Assembly: GCF_022836495.1 (NCBI RefSeq)
Contig: NZ_BQXM01000003.1
Location: 3,843 to 67,842 of the forward strand
Direction of reading: 5' to 3'
Length of the DNA stretch: 64,000 nt
From: Desulforhabdus sp. TSK
GTDB taxonomy: Bacteria; Desulfobacterota; Syntrophobacteria; Syntrophobacterales; Syntrophobacteraceae
Numbering within the stretch: position 1 is the first letter of the stretch; every line of letters begins with the position of its first letter. Below the pieces are notes generated by a model. That model had not been told where the DNA came from, did no database searches, and saw nothing but the letters and a program-made list of their open reading frames with translations. Both the position numbers and the translations under genes were made by a program. This document shows, in pieces, positions 24,317 through 34,676 of this stretch.

Positions 24317-25729
24317 TTAGATGTCATAGTAGAGTTTGAATTCGTGGGGATGGGGACGCATGCGCATCGGGTCCACTTCATTTTCACGCTTGTATTCTAT
24401 CCATTTCTTGATGACATCCTCGGTGAACACATCGCCCTTGAGCAGGTACTCGTGATCCTTTTCGAGCGCTTCCAAAGCGGCGTCCAGTGAACCGGGCGTC
24501 GACGGCACATTGGCGAGCTCTTCCGGGGTCATGGAATAGATGTCCCGATCCAAAGGCTGGCCGGGATCGATCCTGTTCTGGATCCCGTCCAGGGCGGCCA
24601 TCAACAGGGCGCTGAAAGCCAGGTACCCGTTGCAGGAAGGATCGGGGAACCGGACCTCGATGCGCTTCAGCTTGGGAGAGGCCGAATACATGGGGATGCG
24701 CAGAGAAGCGCTGCGGTTCCGGCTGGAGTAGGCCAGGTTCACGGGAGCCTCATAGCCGGGAACAAGACGCTTGTAACTGTTGGTGGTCGGGTTGGTGATG
24801 GCGCAGATGGAAGCCGCATGTTTGAGGATACCCCCTGCAGCATAGAGAGCCATATCGCTCAGGCCCGCATATTTGTCCCCGGCGAACAGCGGCGTGCCTC
24901 CCTTCCAAATGCTGATGTGGATGTGCATTCCGGAGCCGTTATCGCCAAAGAGGGGCTTCGGCATGAAAGTCACCGTCTTGTTGTTGCGACGCGCGACATT
25001 CTTCACCACATATTTGTACCATTGCAGATTGTCAGCCATTTTCACCAGCGTGGCTGCCTTCATGTCGATTTCGGCCTGCCCCGCCGTGGCAACTTCGTGA
25101 TGCTGACATTCCACGGTCAGTCCGACTTTTTGCATCATCATGACCATTTCGGTACGGAGGTCCTGCTGGGTATCCACGGGAGGCACCGGGAAGTAGCCTT
25201 CCTTGTGGCGCGGTTTGTAGCCCAGGTTGGGATTTTCCATGCGACCGGTGTTCCAGGTGCCCTCCACGGAGTCGATGTAGTAATAGCTGTACTGGCACGC
25301 CCCATCGTAGCGGATATCGTCGAAGATGAAGAATTCCGCTTCGGGACCAAACCAGGCCATGTCGCCGATGCCCGTGAACTTCAGGTATTCTTCCGCCTTT
25401 TGAGCGATATGCCTCGGGTCGCGGGTGTACCGCTCCTTCGTGACGGGATCCGAAACGTCACAAATCAGGGAGAGCGTCGGAACGGCCATGAAGGGATCCA
25501 TCATGGCTGTCGTGGGATCGGGGATCACCAGCATATCGCTGGCATTGATGGGCTGCCACCCACGGATGCTGGATCCGTCGAAGCCGTACCCGTTCTCGAA
25601 ATCGGATTCGCCGAGCTCCTCAATGGGGTTGGTGAAATGCTGCCAGGTTCCAAGAAAATCCATGAACTTGAAATCGACCATCTTGGCGCCTTGTTCCTTC
25701 GCAAAAGCCAGTACTTCTTTCGGGGTCAT
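24317..25729 (-). CDS. glnA: Glutamine synthetase, type I
   Basis: A 470-residue GSI-beta-type enzyme making glutamine from glutamate, ammonia and ATP. The motifs DGSSIRGW, the ATP-binding [12 protein letters not shown], and [12 protein letters not shown] (Glu flap region) are in order, and the adenylylation Tyr lies in [14 protein letters not shown]. It lies downstream of glnD with a 444-bp gap and its own sigma-54 promoter. The ribosome-binding site is AGGAGG. No GlnE adenylyltransferase is in the window, although the target Tyr is kept. Confidence 0.97.
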   Translation of the reverse strand: MTPKEVLAFAKEQGAKMVDFKFMDFLGTWQHFTNPIEELGESDFENGYGFDGSSIRGWQPINASDMLVIPDPTTAMMDPFMAVPTLSLICDVSDPVTKERYTRDPRHIAQKAEEYLKFTGIGDMAWFGPEAEFFIFDDIRYDGACQYSYYYIDSVEGTWNTGRMENPNLGYKPRHKEGYFPVPPVDTQQDLRTEMVMMMQKVGLTVECQHHEVATAGQAEIDMKAATLVKMADNLQWYKYVVKNVARRNNKTVTFMPKPLFGDNGSGMHIHISIWKGGTPLFAGDKYAGLSDMALYAAGGILKHAASICAITNPTTNSYKRLVPGYEAPVNLAYSSRNRSASLRIPMYSASPKLKRIEVRFPDPSCNGYLAFSALLMAALDGIQNRIDPGQPLDRDIYSMTPEELANVPSTPGSLDAALEALEKDHEYLLKGDVFTEDVIKKWIEYKRENEVDPMRMRPHPHEFKLYYDI

Positions 25730-25790
25730 AATATTGCCTCCTGGTGGGTTCGTTTGGTTGAATGGCTCTCAAAAAGTCGAAATCAACCTA

Positions 25791-25806
25791 AGCAATTCCC
25801 TTGCCA
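25791..25806 (-). promoter_or_regulatory. Sigma-54 promoter of glnA (TGGCAAGGGAATTGCT)
   Basis: GG and GC are 10 bp apart with TTGC at -12 and TGGCA at -24. The predicted transcript start near 25779 gives a 50-base leader. Nitrogen-regulated glnA promoters of this class are usual in proteobacteria. A short dyad GCCGA-GTGT-TCGGC lies about 60 bp upstream but does not match a known site. The rest of 25730-26173 holds nothing else I can name. Confidence 0.65.
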
Positions 25807-26173
25807 AAGTTTATTCATCCCCATTTAGAGCGGATGCAGAGGGATTTTTCATGCTGCAGCCGAGTGTTCGGCGCTGAATCTCTGGCAAAAGCGCCCCGCA
25901 GCAGCTCCCCGGAAGGACAAAAATGTACCTTAACAGCGACCAGAAGACGCACAAATGGTTTTCATGCACAAAACGAAAGATAAAAAATATTGAATTGACA
26001 ATGAGTTATATGGAGTGAGGGAACGAAAAGCCATGTATACGTATTTGTAACATTTCAATACCGCCCCGGCGGTCCAATGGTGAAAACCGTCCCATGGGGA
26101 GCTTTGGACGAAGGTTCCGATGCCATGCAAGAAACAGCCGTAAAGAGGCTGGGAAGGGTCATGGCCTTGGGCC

Positions 26174-28774
26174 TCAGCAGGCAACGGCCAAGCACGCCAG
26201 GAGGCGCTCTCGTATCTTTTCATGCAGATCGTAATCGTTCAGTTTGTTCCCGCTGAGATCCGTCACATAGAAGACGTCCGTCACCTGGGCTCCGGGAGTG
26301 GATATCTTCGCCAGCTGGATGGAAACTTCGAGTTGGTAGAGCGTATGGGTGATGGCGTGCAGGACGCCGGGGCGATCCCACGTATACACCTCGATGATGG
26401 TGTAGAAGTCCGAGGCCTCCTCGTCGATGAGCACCCGGTCGCTCTTGCGAGGGAGGCACTTGTTCTGCAGGAGGGAGGGCTTGCGTTTGCCGGCCAGCAG
26501 TTCATCCAGGTAAGAGGGATTTTGCAGAACCTTCCCGAGATCCCCCTTCACACGATCCCACAGGACATCGGCATGGAGTGGATCCGGCAAACGTTCCACA
26601 ATCAGGATATCCAGAGCGATGCCCGACTCCCGAGTGAAAATGTCGGCCGACAGGATATTCAGGCCGCGAGCCCATAGGACCCCGGTGATCATGGAAAACA
26701 GGCCGGGACGGTCCCGAGTCGCTACAGTGAATTCCCACATGGTGCCTTCCGCCTGCCGCGCGGCGGTGGCCAGGGGCCCACGATCCAGTTCCCGCTCCAT
26801 GTGGTAGTGCTTCAAAATGGCATCGGCGGGCTGTGAAAGGATATAACGGAAAGAAAGCTTCTCCAGCCATCCGGCGACTCGTTCCCTGCCGGGGTTCGAG
26901 CCCAAAAGTTCAAGGACCTTTCTCTGGACGGCAACGGATTTTTCTTGAAGATCCTCACCTCGCCAGTCGCCTCGAAGCAGCAGACGATCCACTTTGGCCC
27001 ACAGCTCCCGCAGGAGGGAAGCCTTCCAGGTATTCCAGGCACCGGGCCCCGTGGAGCGCGAATCCGCAATGGTGAGGAGATAAAGCAGATGCAACCGCTC
27101 CCTGTCCTTGACTTCGATGGCGCAGCTCAGGATGGGCTTTTCATCCATGAGGTCACGCTTCAGGGCGGTCTCTGCCAGAATCAAGTGGTTTTTGATGAGA
27201 AAAACCAGCAGATCGCTTTCCTCTCCCGACAGATGCATGCGGACGGCGATATCCCGAGCCATGACGGCTCCGCGCTCCGCATGATTTTTGCCCATCCCTT
27301 TGCCGATATCATGAAGCAGAGCTGCGAGGTAGAGGATGCGACGATGGCGGATCTGCCCGTAAACCTCCTTGAGCCTCAGCCCAGCCAACGACTCGTCCTC
27401 ATCATGCTCCATTCGGTGCAGTTGGCGGACCGTGCGCAGGAGATGCTCGTCCACCGTGTAAAGGTGATAGACGTCATGCTGCACACGATAACGCACTGGC
27501 GCAAATTCGGGCAGGAAGACATCCAGGAACCCCGTTTCGAGCATGACTTTCAAGACCGGGAAGGCATGCCGAGGGTCCAGGAGAATATCAAAAAACTGCT
27601 TGACCGTTTCCGGGGCACATCTGGCAGCGTCGTTGAATACTCCAAGATTCTCTCGTATCACCTGGCCGGCCTGGTGGTGAAAATGGGCATCCGACTGCAC
27701 CACCTGCCAGAAAAACTGCATGAGAAGCCGGGGATTTTCCTTAATCCATTCGGGTTCCATGAAATGAAGCTGACGCCCTTCCAGCAAAAAAGGCCCCGGC
27801 AATACGCGCTTGCGCAGCTTGAGACTTGAGAATCGGCGATGAGCCTCCTCCAGGCGCTCCAAGAAAAACGAGGTGGTCCGCCGAATGCGGGCGGTGTGTC
27901 TGTAATAGAGCCGCATGAAGGCTTCCACCGCAGACCATTGATTCCCATCCATGAATCCCATCCGGACGGCAATCTGTTCCTGCTCGGGGAAAAGAAGCTG
28001 GTCCTGCCTCCTTCCTGTCAATTGGTGGAGCTGCAGCCTCACACGCCAAAGGAAATCGCAGGCCTGCTCCATCCAGAGTTTTTCCTGCGCTGTGAGCCAT
28101 TCCCGCTGAATCATTGCGTCGAAAGAGGGGTCCTGCAGGTATACCACGCCTGCCCAGCGCAGGAGGTGAATATCCCGCAACCCACCCACTCCCTCCTTCA
28201 CATGGGGTTCCAAAAGGTAGGAGCTTTCGCCATAGTGGGCCAGCCGTCCTTCACGAAAGCGCAGCAACTCCTGGAAAAATCGTCGGCGGCTTTGGGTGCC
28301 GAAACTCTTGAGATAGGATTCGCGCCAGCTTGCGAACAACTGAGGGTCGCCGGCAATGAGGCGCGCCTCCAGATGATTGGTGAGAATGGTAAAATCCTCA
28401 TTCACCAGGCGCTTGACGGCCGATACGGAGGCGGTCACATGCCCCACCTCGAAACCGCTGTCCCAAAGTCCATAGACCAGCTCGCGAACGACATCCTGGA
28501 GGACTTGGGGAAGCCGCTTCCGGTAGAGGAAAAGCAAGTCGAGATCCGACGCGAAGCTGAGCTCTCCCCTGCCGAATCCTCCCACGGCCACCAAAGCCCA
28601 TCTTTCGTCGGAAAGAGACTCACCCTCGAAGGCCCGGGTCAGGAGGTCGGTAAAATGCTGGGCATAGGTTCGGGCTGCCAGGAGACCGGGCACATCGTTC
28701 CGACACGTCTGGACGAAAGCGCCACGGAGCTCTTTCAAGCGCTGGGGCAAGAGTTGAAACCGTTGCTGGACCAT
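26174..28774 (-). CDS. glnD: Bifunctional uridylyltransferase/uridylyl-removing enzyme GlnD
   Basis: An 866-residue nitrogen sensor. The nucleotidyltransferase domain has GGFGRGELSFASDLDLL near residue 70-85; the HD domain has LLHDIGKGMGKNHAERG near 470; two ACT domains occupy the C-terminus (TRDRPGLFSMITGVLWARG; TWDRPGVLHAITHTLYQL, one line each). It adds and removes UMP on GlnB in response to glutamine. It starts 31 bp after glnB, so the two are co-transcribed. Confidence 0.96.
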   Translation of the reverse strand: MVQQRFQLLPQRLKELRGAFVQTCRNDVPGLLAARTYAQHFTDLLTRAFEGESLSDERWALVAVGGFGRGELSFASDLDLLFLYRKRLPQVLQDVVRELVYGLWDSGFEVGHVTASVSAVKRLVNEDFTILTNHLEARLIAGDPQLFASWRESYLKSFGTQSRRRFFQELLRFREGRLAHYGESSYLLEPHVKEGVGGLRDIHLLRWAGVVYLQDPSFDAMIQREWLTAQEKLWMEQACDFLWRVRLQLHQLTGRRQDQLLFPEQEQIAVRMGFMDGNQWSAVEAFMRLYYRHTARIRRTTSFFLERLEEAHRRFSSLKLRKRVLPGPFLLEGRQLHFMEPEWIKENPRLLMQFFWQVVQSDAHFHHQAGQVIRENLGVFNDAARCAPETVKQFFDILLDPRHAFPVLKVMLETGFLDVFLPEFAPVRYRVQHDVYHLYTVDEHLLRTVRQLHRMEHDEDESLAGLRLKEVYGQIRHRRILYLAALLHDIGKGMGKNHAERGAVMARDIAVRMHLSGEESDLLVFLIKNHLILAETALKRDLMDEKPILSCAIEVKDRERLHLLYLLTIADSRSTGPGAWNTWKASLLRELWAKVDRLLLRGDWRGEDLQEKSVAVQRKVLELLGSNPGRERVAGWLEKLSFRYILSQPADAILKHYHMERELDRGPLATAARQAEGTMWEFTVATRDRPGLFSMITGVLWARGLNILSADIFTRESGIALDILIVERLPDPLHADVLWDRVKGDLGKVLQNPSYLDELLAGKRKPSLLQNKCLPRKSDRVLIDEEASDFYTIIEVYTWDRPGVLHAITHTLYQLEVSIQLAKISTPGAQVTDVFYVTDLSGNKLNDYDLHEKIRERLLACLAVAC

Positions 28775-28804
28775 GGAATCCTTTCGGAAAGCCGATAAAA
28801 ATCG

Positions 28805-29182
<378 letters not shown>

Positions 29183-30841
29183 TCAGTCTGCGGCGGGTAT
29201 CTTCCCTTCGCGGTAACCGTGGGCAATGGGATTGCGCCGCCCGCTCCCAAAAGCTTTGGTGGTGACTCGAATGATGGGCGGAGCCTGCCAGCGTTTGTAT
29301 TCGTTGCTGTCCACGCGGCTGATCACCCAGCGCACCAGATCCTCGTCCCAACCTCTGGCGACGATTTCTCCGGCAGGCAGGCGCTCTTCGATATAAGCGG
29401 CCAGGATGTTGTCCAGCACGTCGTAAGGCGGCAGACTGTCCTGGTCCTTCTGATTGGGGCGAAGCTCCGCCGATGGCGCCCGCCACAGGGTCCTTTCCGG
29501 AATCCAGTCATGAAGTGCATTCAATTTATAAGCCAGTTGATACACCAGGGTCTTGGGAATATCCCCCAAGAGTGCCAGCCCGCCGTTCATGTCTCCATAG
29601 AGGGTACAATATCCCACAGCCATTTCAGACTTGTTGCCTGTGCTGAGGAGCAAGCGGTTGAACTTGTTTGAAATAGCCATCAAGACCATCCCCCGTATGC
29701 GTGCCTGAAGATTCTCTTCCGTCACATCCGGAGCATATCCTTCAAAAACCGGCGCGAGGGACTTGAGCGCCGTCTCGAAAAGGCTTGCGATGGATACTTC
29801 GTGGAAGACGATGCCCAGGCGGTCCGCAAGCTCTCGAGCATCCTCGAGACTTTCGGGAGCGTTGTAGGGTCCGGGCATGCCCACGCCCATGACATTCTCC
29901 GCCCCCAAAGCCAGGACAGCCAGGCACGCAGTCAACGCCGAATCCACCCCTCCACTCAAACCCACTACCGCCTTCTTGAAACCGCACTTGGCTGCGTAAT
30001 CGCGAAGCCCCAGTTCCAGGGCACCGAGCACCTCGCTCTCCCTGTCCAGGCTGGATTCATGCAAGTCGCCCCGGTGCGCTGCCGTATCGTAGACCAGGAG
30101 ATCCTCTTTGAAATCATAACCGCACGTCACCAGCTTCCCTTCAGCATCCCACACCATGCTGTGGCCGTGGAAGACGAGCTGGTCGTTGCCCCCCACCTGG
30201 TTGACGTACACCACCTGCATGCCGGACCGGGTGGCGCGCGTCTTGAGCAGTTCGGCAACCCACGCCACCTTTCCCAGGTGATAAGGCGACGCCGAAATAT
30301 TGATGAGGATTCCCACCGAGGCATCCTGCAGCTCACAAAGAGGGTCGCAATGGTACAATGGCCGTGGAAGATAATCTTTTAGATTCCACACGTCCTCGCA
30401 AATGGTTATCCCGAGACGCTCGCCCTTGTAGTCCACCCAGACCGACCGCTTTCCGGGCTCAAAATAGCGCTCCTCGTCGAAAACGTCATAGGAAGGCAGC
30501 AGCTGTTTATGGACGCGGGCCAGCAGCGCTCCGTCCGAAAAGAAAAAAGCGGAATTGTGATAGGGCTTTCCCGTGCCGTCTTCGTTGTCGGAAACTACCC
30601 CGCAAATGACTCCGATTCCCTGACTGGCTGCCTGAATTTTCGACCAATAGGGCTTGCTGGCCGCCACAAAGCTCGACTTGTCGAGCAGGTCCCGAGGAGG
30701 ATATCCAGTGAGGGCGAGCTCAGGGAACACCACCAAATCACATTCCCGACTGCGTGCCTGTTCAATAAACTGGCAGATCTTCCTGGTATTTCCTGAGAAA
30801 TCTCCAATGAATGGATTCATCTGAGCTAATGCGATGCGCAT
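29183..30841 (-). CDS. nadE: Glutamine-dependent NAD+ synthetase
   Basis: A 552-residue two-domain enzyme. The N-terminal nitrilase-type glutaminase (catalytic Glu in VFPELALTGYPPRD, Lys in HKQLLPSYDVFDE, Cys in ITICEDVW) is followed by the synthetase domain with the ATP-pyrophosphatase loop VVGLSGGVDSAL. It converts nicotinate adenine dinucleotide to NAD+ using glutamine as amide donor. It is the first gene of nadE-glnB-glnD, which links glutamine use with nitrogen sensing. Confidence 0.96.
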   Translation of the reverse strand: MRIALAQMNPFIGDFSGNTRKICQFIEQARSRECDLVVFPELALTGYPPRDLLDKSSFVAASKPYWSKIQAASQGIGVICGVVSDNEDGTGKPYHNSAFFFSDGALLARVHKQLLPSYDVFDEERYFEPGKRSVWVDYKGERLGITICEDVWNLKDYLPRPLYHCDPLCELQDASVGILINISASPYHLGKVAWVAELLKTRATRSGMQVVYVNQVGGNDQLVFHGHSMVWDAEGKLVTCGYDFKEDLLVYDTAAHRGDLHESSLDRESEVLGALELGLRDYAAKCGFKKAVVGLSGGVDSALTACLAVLALGAENVMGVGMPGPYNAPESLEDARELADRLGIVFHEVSIASLFETALKSLAPVFEGYAPDVTEENLQARIRGMVLMAISNKFNRLLLSTGNKSEMAVGYCTLYGDMNGGLALLGDIPKTLVYQLAYKLNALHDWIPERTLWRAPSAELRPNQKDQDSLPPYDVLDNILAAYIEERLPAGEIVARGWDEDLVRWVISRVDSNEYKRWQAPPIIRVTTKAFGSGRRNPIAHGYREGKIPAAD

Positions 30842-30900
30842 TGTTGGGCTTCCTCATCGTTCCGTTGTGGGAAGGCGGCATATTCACCGTAGGAGAGATG

Positions 30901-30923
30901 GGCCGGCAATGCAAAGACCGGCC
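30901..30923 (-). terminator. Hairpin between the NifA-type regulator and nadE
   Basis: GGCCGG (30901-30906) and CCGGCC (30918-30923) form a perfect 6-bp stem with an 11-base loop. There is no U-run. It may end or attenuate the regulator transcript. Confidence 0.35.
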
Positions 30924-30954
30924 GCATGCAGAAGCGAAAAGTCCTCCGGCCTCC

Positions 30955-32514
30955 TCATGAGGACTGGCTGGCTTGCAATCGCGCCTGGGAGACAGGAATC
31001 TTGGTTCGAAACCTTTTGGGATCGACGCCGTACTTTTCCACCTTGTACTGAATGATCCGCTTGGTGGTGCCCAAAAGGCGCGCGGCTTGAGACTGGTTGC
31101 CGTGAACGTCCTTGAGGGCGTCCGTGATGAGGTCCCGTTCAAAAGCACTGACCAGGGCTTCCAGCTTGCCGCGGCTGACATTCTGGGCTCCGGTGGGCTT
31201 CATCTGGAGCGTGGGCGGCAAATGCCAGGAATCGATGGCCTCCCCCGCCGTCAGGAGCACGGCCCGTTCAATGCAATTTTCCAATTCACGGACGTTTCCC
31301 GGCCAGTGATAGGACATGAGCATGTCGATGGCCCCCGTGGAGATGCGTTTCACGTCCTTTTCGAATTCCTGTGCATACTTCTGGACGAAATAATCCGCCA
31401 GGAGCAGAATATCGGGTCCCCTGTCCCGCAAAGGCGGCAGAAAAATAGGAAAGACATTGAGCCGGTAGAAAAGATCGGATCGAAAGTTCCCCAGGGCCAC
31501 TTCCTGTTCCAGGTCCTTGTTGGTAGCCGTAACGACGCGCACATCCACGTGTACCGTGCGTGAAGACCCCAAGGGCTGAAATTCCCGCTCCTGCAGCACG
31601 CGCAGCAGCTTCGCCTGAGCGATGGGGGACAGCTCGCCGACTTCATCCAGGAAGATGGTGCCGGCCTGAGCCTCTTCAAAACGTCCCCGCCTCCGAGTCA
31701 CCGCACCCGTGAAGGCACCCTTCTCATGGCCGAAGAGCTCGCTCTCCAGCAGGGAATCGGGCATGGCGGCACAGTTGACCTGGATCATAGGGCCCTTGCG
31801 GCGCCGACTGTTTTCATGGATCGCCTTGGCCACCAGTTCTTTACCGGTGCCTGTCTCCCCATTGATCAGCACCGTCGTATTCGTATCCGCCACCTGATCG
31901 ATGAGACGCAGCACCTCCTGAATGACCTTGGACCTGCCGATGATATGAGTGGTCGGCCGTTTGGCCTCTGCCAGCATGCGTCGCAGGCGATGGTTTTCCT
32001 CTTCCACGACCCGAAAATGCACCACCTTGCCGAGAAGCTCCGCGACGGCACTGAGTATCTGCACTTCCTTTTCCAGGCTTTCCACCTGCTGGGCCAGCTT
32101 GTCGGCAGAAAGGACCCCCACCACCTTACCCTGGTAAAAAATGGGAACACACAGAAAGGAAAGCTCCGCCCGGTTCAAGGATTTGCGCGCCCCCGTTCGA
32201 TCGAGAAAAAGCGTCTCCTTGCCGAGATTGGCTATGGCCATAGGACGCCCTGTCTGAGCCACCTTGCCGGTGATCCCTTCACCGGGTTGATAAGAAATCT
32301 CCCCCGTCCCCACATCCACGCCCCGGGCAACGTCCAGCCAGGCTTCTCCTGTCTGCAGATCCAGGATGGAAACCATCCCACGTTCCATGCCGAGCCAGGT
32401 GCTGAGAATTCCCAAAGTCTGCTGGAGCTGCTCCTTGAGGTCTCCAGAGGCGGCAAGCACCCTGGCGATTTCATGCAAAGCCCGCAATTCCAGATAGCTG
32501 TAATTTTCCGTCAT
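30955..32514 (-). CDS. NifA-type sigma-54 activator with GAF sensor domain
   Basis: A 519-residue enhancer-binding protein: a GAF domain (about 10-165), a linker helix, an AAA+ domain (Walker A GETGTGKE at 219-226, GAFTGA at 266-271, Walker B IFLDEVGEL) and a C-terminal Fis-type helix-turn-helix (NQSQAARLLGTTKRIIQYKV). The architecture matches NifA and related nitrogen regulators. Its place next to nadE-glnB-glnD and near the sigma-54 glnA promoter suggests nitrogen control, probably with GlnB acting on the GAF domain; this is inferred. No nif genes are in the window. The start lacks a clear ribosome-binding site. Confidence 0.92.
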   Translation of the reverse strand: MTENYSYLELRALHEIARVLAASGDLKEQLQQTLGILSTWLGMERGMVSILDLQTGEAWLDVARGVDVGTGEISYQPGEGITGKVAQTGRPMAIANLGKETLFLDRTGARKSLNRAELSFLCVPIFYQGKVVGVLSADKLAQQVESLEKEVQILSAVAELLGKVVHFRVVEEENHRLRRMLAEAKRPTTHIIGRSKVIQEVLRLIDQVADTNTTVLINGETGTGKELVAKAIHENSRRRKGPMIQVNCAAMPDSLLESELFGHEKGAFTGAVTRRRGRFEEAQAGTIFLDEVGELSPIAQAKLLRVLQEREFQPLGSSRTVHVDVRVVTATNKDLEQEVALGNFRSDLFYRLNVFPIFLPPLRDRGPDILLLADYFVQKYAQEFEKDVKRISTGAIDMLMSYHWPGNVRELENCIERAVLLTAGEAIDSWHLPPTLQMKPTGAQNVSRGKLEALVSAFERDLITDALKDVHGNQSQAARLLGTTKRIIQYKVEKYGVDPKRFRTKIPVSQARLQASQSS

Positions 32515-32927
32515 GACTGAATATATGCCCCGTCCTCTCCGTGGTTTTAGTGATCCCCTACATACAGCATAATAACAAAAATGTCACTAATTACTTCCCG
32601 GTTTCACAAACGCACCCCTCATGCCGAGCTCATCTCCAGTGGATGTACCGGAATCGACATATGTAACACGGGCCCCAAGGGGTGGTGGCGCAACCCCGAG
32701 AAGATGCACATGGAAGTCCCGTGAGGCATGAGAAGGGGGCTCGGCCGGGAAAAAGCGGGCGGGAGGCTGCAGACCTGCACGAGCTCCAAATGGTGGGAAA
32801 GGGGAAGGGAAATTCTTGGGAGAAGAATGCCGGCCCCAGCCGGTCAGTCCCTCCCCCTCTTCCTCGCAGGGAGAAAAATGGAATGTTTCAACCGGTCGGG
32901 GGACTCATAAATGCGGAGGGGCAGACC
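32515..32927. other. Intergenic region between DUF4301-like gene and NifA-type regulator
   Basis: The stretch must hold the promoter of the regulator. An inverted repeat TTAGTGA (32547-32553) and TCACTAA (32584-32590) flanks an AT-rich segment containing TATTAT on the minus strand, which could be an operator and -10. I found no -24/-12 pair. No gene is supported. Confidence 0.35.
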
Positions 32928-34493
32928 TCAGCGGTGCTCCTCCCGAAGCAGATCGAAAATGGTTTTCACAGGGCTGAAGGTCGATCGCGGCACCTCAACG
33001 ATGACGCTGATCCAATCGGCCATGGAGCCGTTCCAGAGTCCCGGCAGCTCCAGGGCCTTCAACTCTCTGCCATCTTTGGATTTACTGGAAATGAAAACGG
33101 CTTCGGGGTCCACATAGCGCCTCAGGTCGAAGGGACGGCCTTCATAGTCCCGCACGCCACACACCAGATCCACGGGATTGAAATGGGTGGAAGACACCCA
33201 GATGGCTTTCTGATCCGGTCGTTTCAGGTCGACCTGGGCTTTTTCCACAATCTGCAATGATGTGGTGCCATTGCGGTGCCTCACCCAGAAGGGTGCGCCG
33301 CCTGGCTCTCCCACATTGCGGACAACACCGCAGACACGTATGGGACGATTGAGACGCTCCACGAGAAACACATGCCGTTCTTCCAGAGGCATCTCATCGT
33401 ACGAAGCGGGAAATCGCATGGAGAGCTCTTCCGTCGCAAAGGCGTCGGCAGCCGAAACGACACTCTCTGAAACTTCATTCTTGAGCCGGCGGAGGAGGGA
33501 ATGAACCCTTTCCTGAAGCTCGACGAGGCGGCCTCCAAGGATCCGCTTCCACAGAAATGTGTCTTCTTTCAGGGGATCCGGAGCCACGTTGTCGATATTC
33601 TTGATGTACACGAGGTCTGCCTGGAGGTCATTGAGATTCTCGAGAAGCGCCCCATGGCCCGCGGGCCTGAAGACCAGGCGTCCATGCCGGTCTCGGAACG
33701 GCCGGTTTTGCACATCGACGGCGAGAGTGTCCGTGGATGGCTTTTGAAAAGAAAAGTCCACCTCGTACTGCATCTCGAAGCGGTCTTCATAACACCCCCG
33801 GACGATCTTGAGCACATCCACAAACCGCCCCTCGTGCTCGGGAGATACCGTGAAATGAAGGCGGCATATTCCAGTGCCGTTGCCCAGGTAGTTCGCCGCT
33901 TCCACCAGGTGCTCTTCGAAGGCCGTACGCGAGCCATGTTCGTACCGGTGAAACTTCAGCAACCCCTTGGGCAGGCCCCCGTAGTTCAGCCCATACTCGG
34001 TGAGGAGATAATCCAGGATCGTATGAAAACGGTGCTCCTCAACCAGTCGGTCCAGGTCGAACCCATCACGCGCAAGGGCATCCTCCAGATCGTCCAAAAA
34101 AGGGAAATGCGGCAACCCTTCCATGAACCGGACAAAATCATAAGCCACGGCAACCCCCTGGTCAGCCCGGCGGAGGAGCTCATCGTATTCCAGAAAATGT
34201 GGCAAATGATAAATTTGCAGGAGAGACTGGAACATGCGTGTGGCAGCGCCCGATGCAGGAACAAACTTGAGAAAACGTCCTTCTCGCGCAGCGCGGTAAT
34301 GGATCTCGAGATACTTCTCCCTTTCCGAGAGAGGGATAATCTGAATGCCGTCTCCAGGAATGCAGGGTTTTTCCAGATTCACGAAGTACGAAGATCTCTG
34401 AAAAGTTTCAATTTGATGTCGGACCTGCTCTTCAGTAATCCCCAAAGACTCCATCTGCAGGTAATCCGCTTCAATAAAAGAAAAACCTTCCAT
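32928..34493 (-). CDS. DUF4301-like protein
   Basis: A 521-residue soluble protein, starting MEGFSFIEADYLQME. The segment FVPASGAATRMFQSL near residue 80 resembles the loop of a nucleotide-sugar-transferase-like fold, and FLWKRILGGRLVELQ and the FWVRHRNGTTSLQIVE segment fit the family I know as DUF4301. The ATG at 34493 with GGAG is preferred to a start 13 codons earlier. The function is unknown. It stands alone between the regulator and the parvulin gene. Confidence 0.75.
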   Translation of the reverse strand: MEGFSFIEADYLQMESLGITEEQVRHQIETFQRSSYFVNLEKPCIPGDGIQIIPLSEREKYLEIHYRAAREGRFLKFVPASGAATRMFQSLLQIYHLPHFLEYDELLRRADQGVAVAYDFVRFMEGLPHFPFLDDLEDALARDGFDLDRLVEEHRFHTILDYLLTEYGLNYGGLPKGLLKFHRYEHGSRTAFEEHLVEAANYLGNGTGICRLHFTVSPEHEGRFVDVLKIVRGCYEDRFEMQYEVDFSFQKPSTDTLAVDVQNRPFRDRHGRLVFRPAGHGALLENLNDLQADLVYIKNIDNVAPDPLKEDTFLWKRILGGRLVELQERVHSLLRRLKNEVSESVVSAADAFATEELSMRFPASYDEMPLEERHVFLVERLNRPIRVCGVVRNVGEPGGAPFWVRHRNGTTSLQIVEKAQVDLKRPDQKAIWVSSTHFNPVDLVCGVRDYEGRPFDLRRYVDPEAVFISSKSKDGRELKALELPGLWNGSMADWISVIVEVPRSTFSPVKTIFDLLREEHR

Positions 34494-34560
34494 AAAATGG
34501 CTCCGTTGGATTCCTCTATCCTGTACATGCACTACTCATGATGCAACGAGGCGGTAGGTG

Positions 34561-34594
34561 GGAAAAACGGGAAGGAAGGGTAGATACCCCTTCC
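34561..34594 (-). terminator. Terminator after the parvulin gene
   Basis: On the minus strand GGAAGGGGTA pairs with TACCCTTCC (one bulge) at 34574-34594, followed by TTCCTTCCCGTTTTTCC. The gene-end region also has the dyad CGATCCC/GGGATCG (34650-34674). Confidence 0.55.
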
Positions 34595-34676
34595 CTCCGT
34601 GTTTTACGAAATTCGTAGAATTTGACGCGACCTTGCGCGCGGTGGAGATCGATCCCCCATGGGACATGGGATCGGG

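Noticed and set aside
30901-30923. GC-N10-CC spacing in the nadE upstream region, resembling a sigma-54 promoter on the minus strand
   Set aside because: Outside the GG and TTGC the match is poor (CGGTCT at -24), and the bases are explained by the GGCCGG/CCGGCC hairpin.
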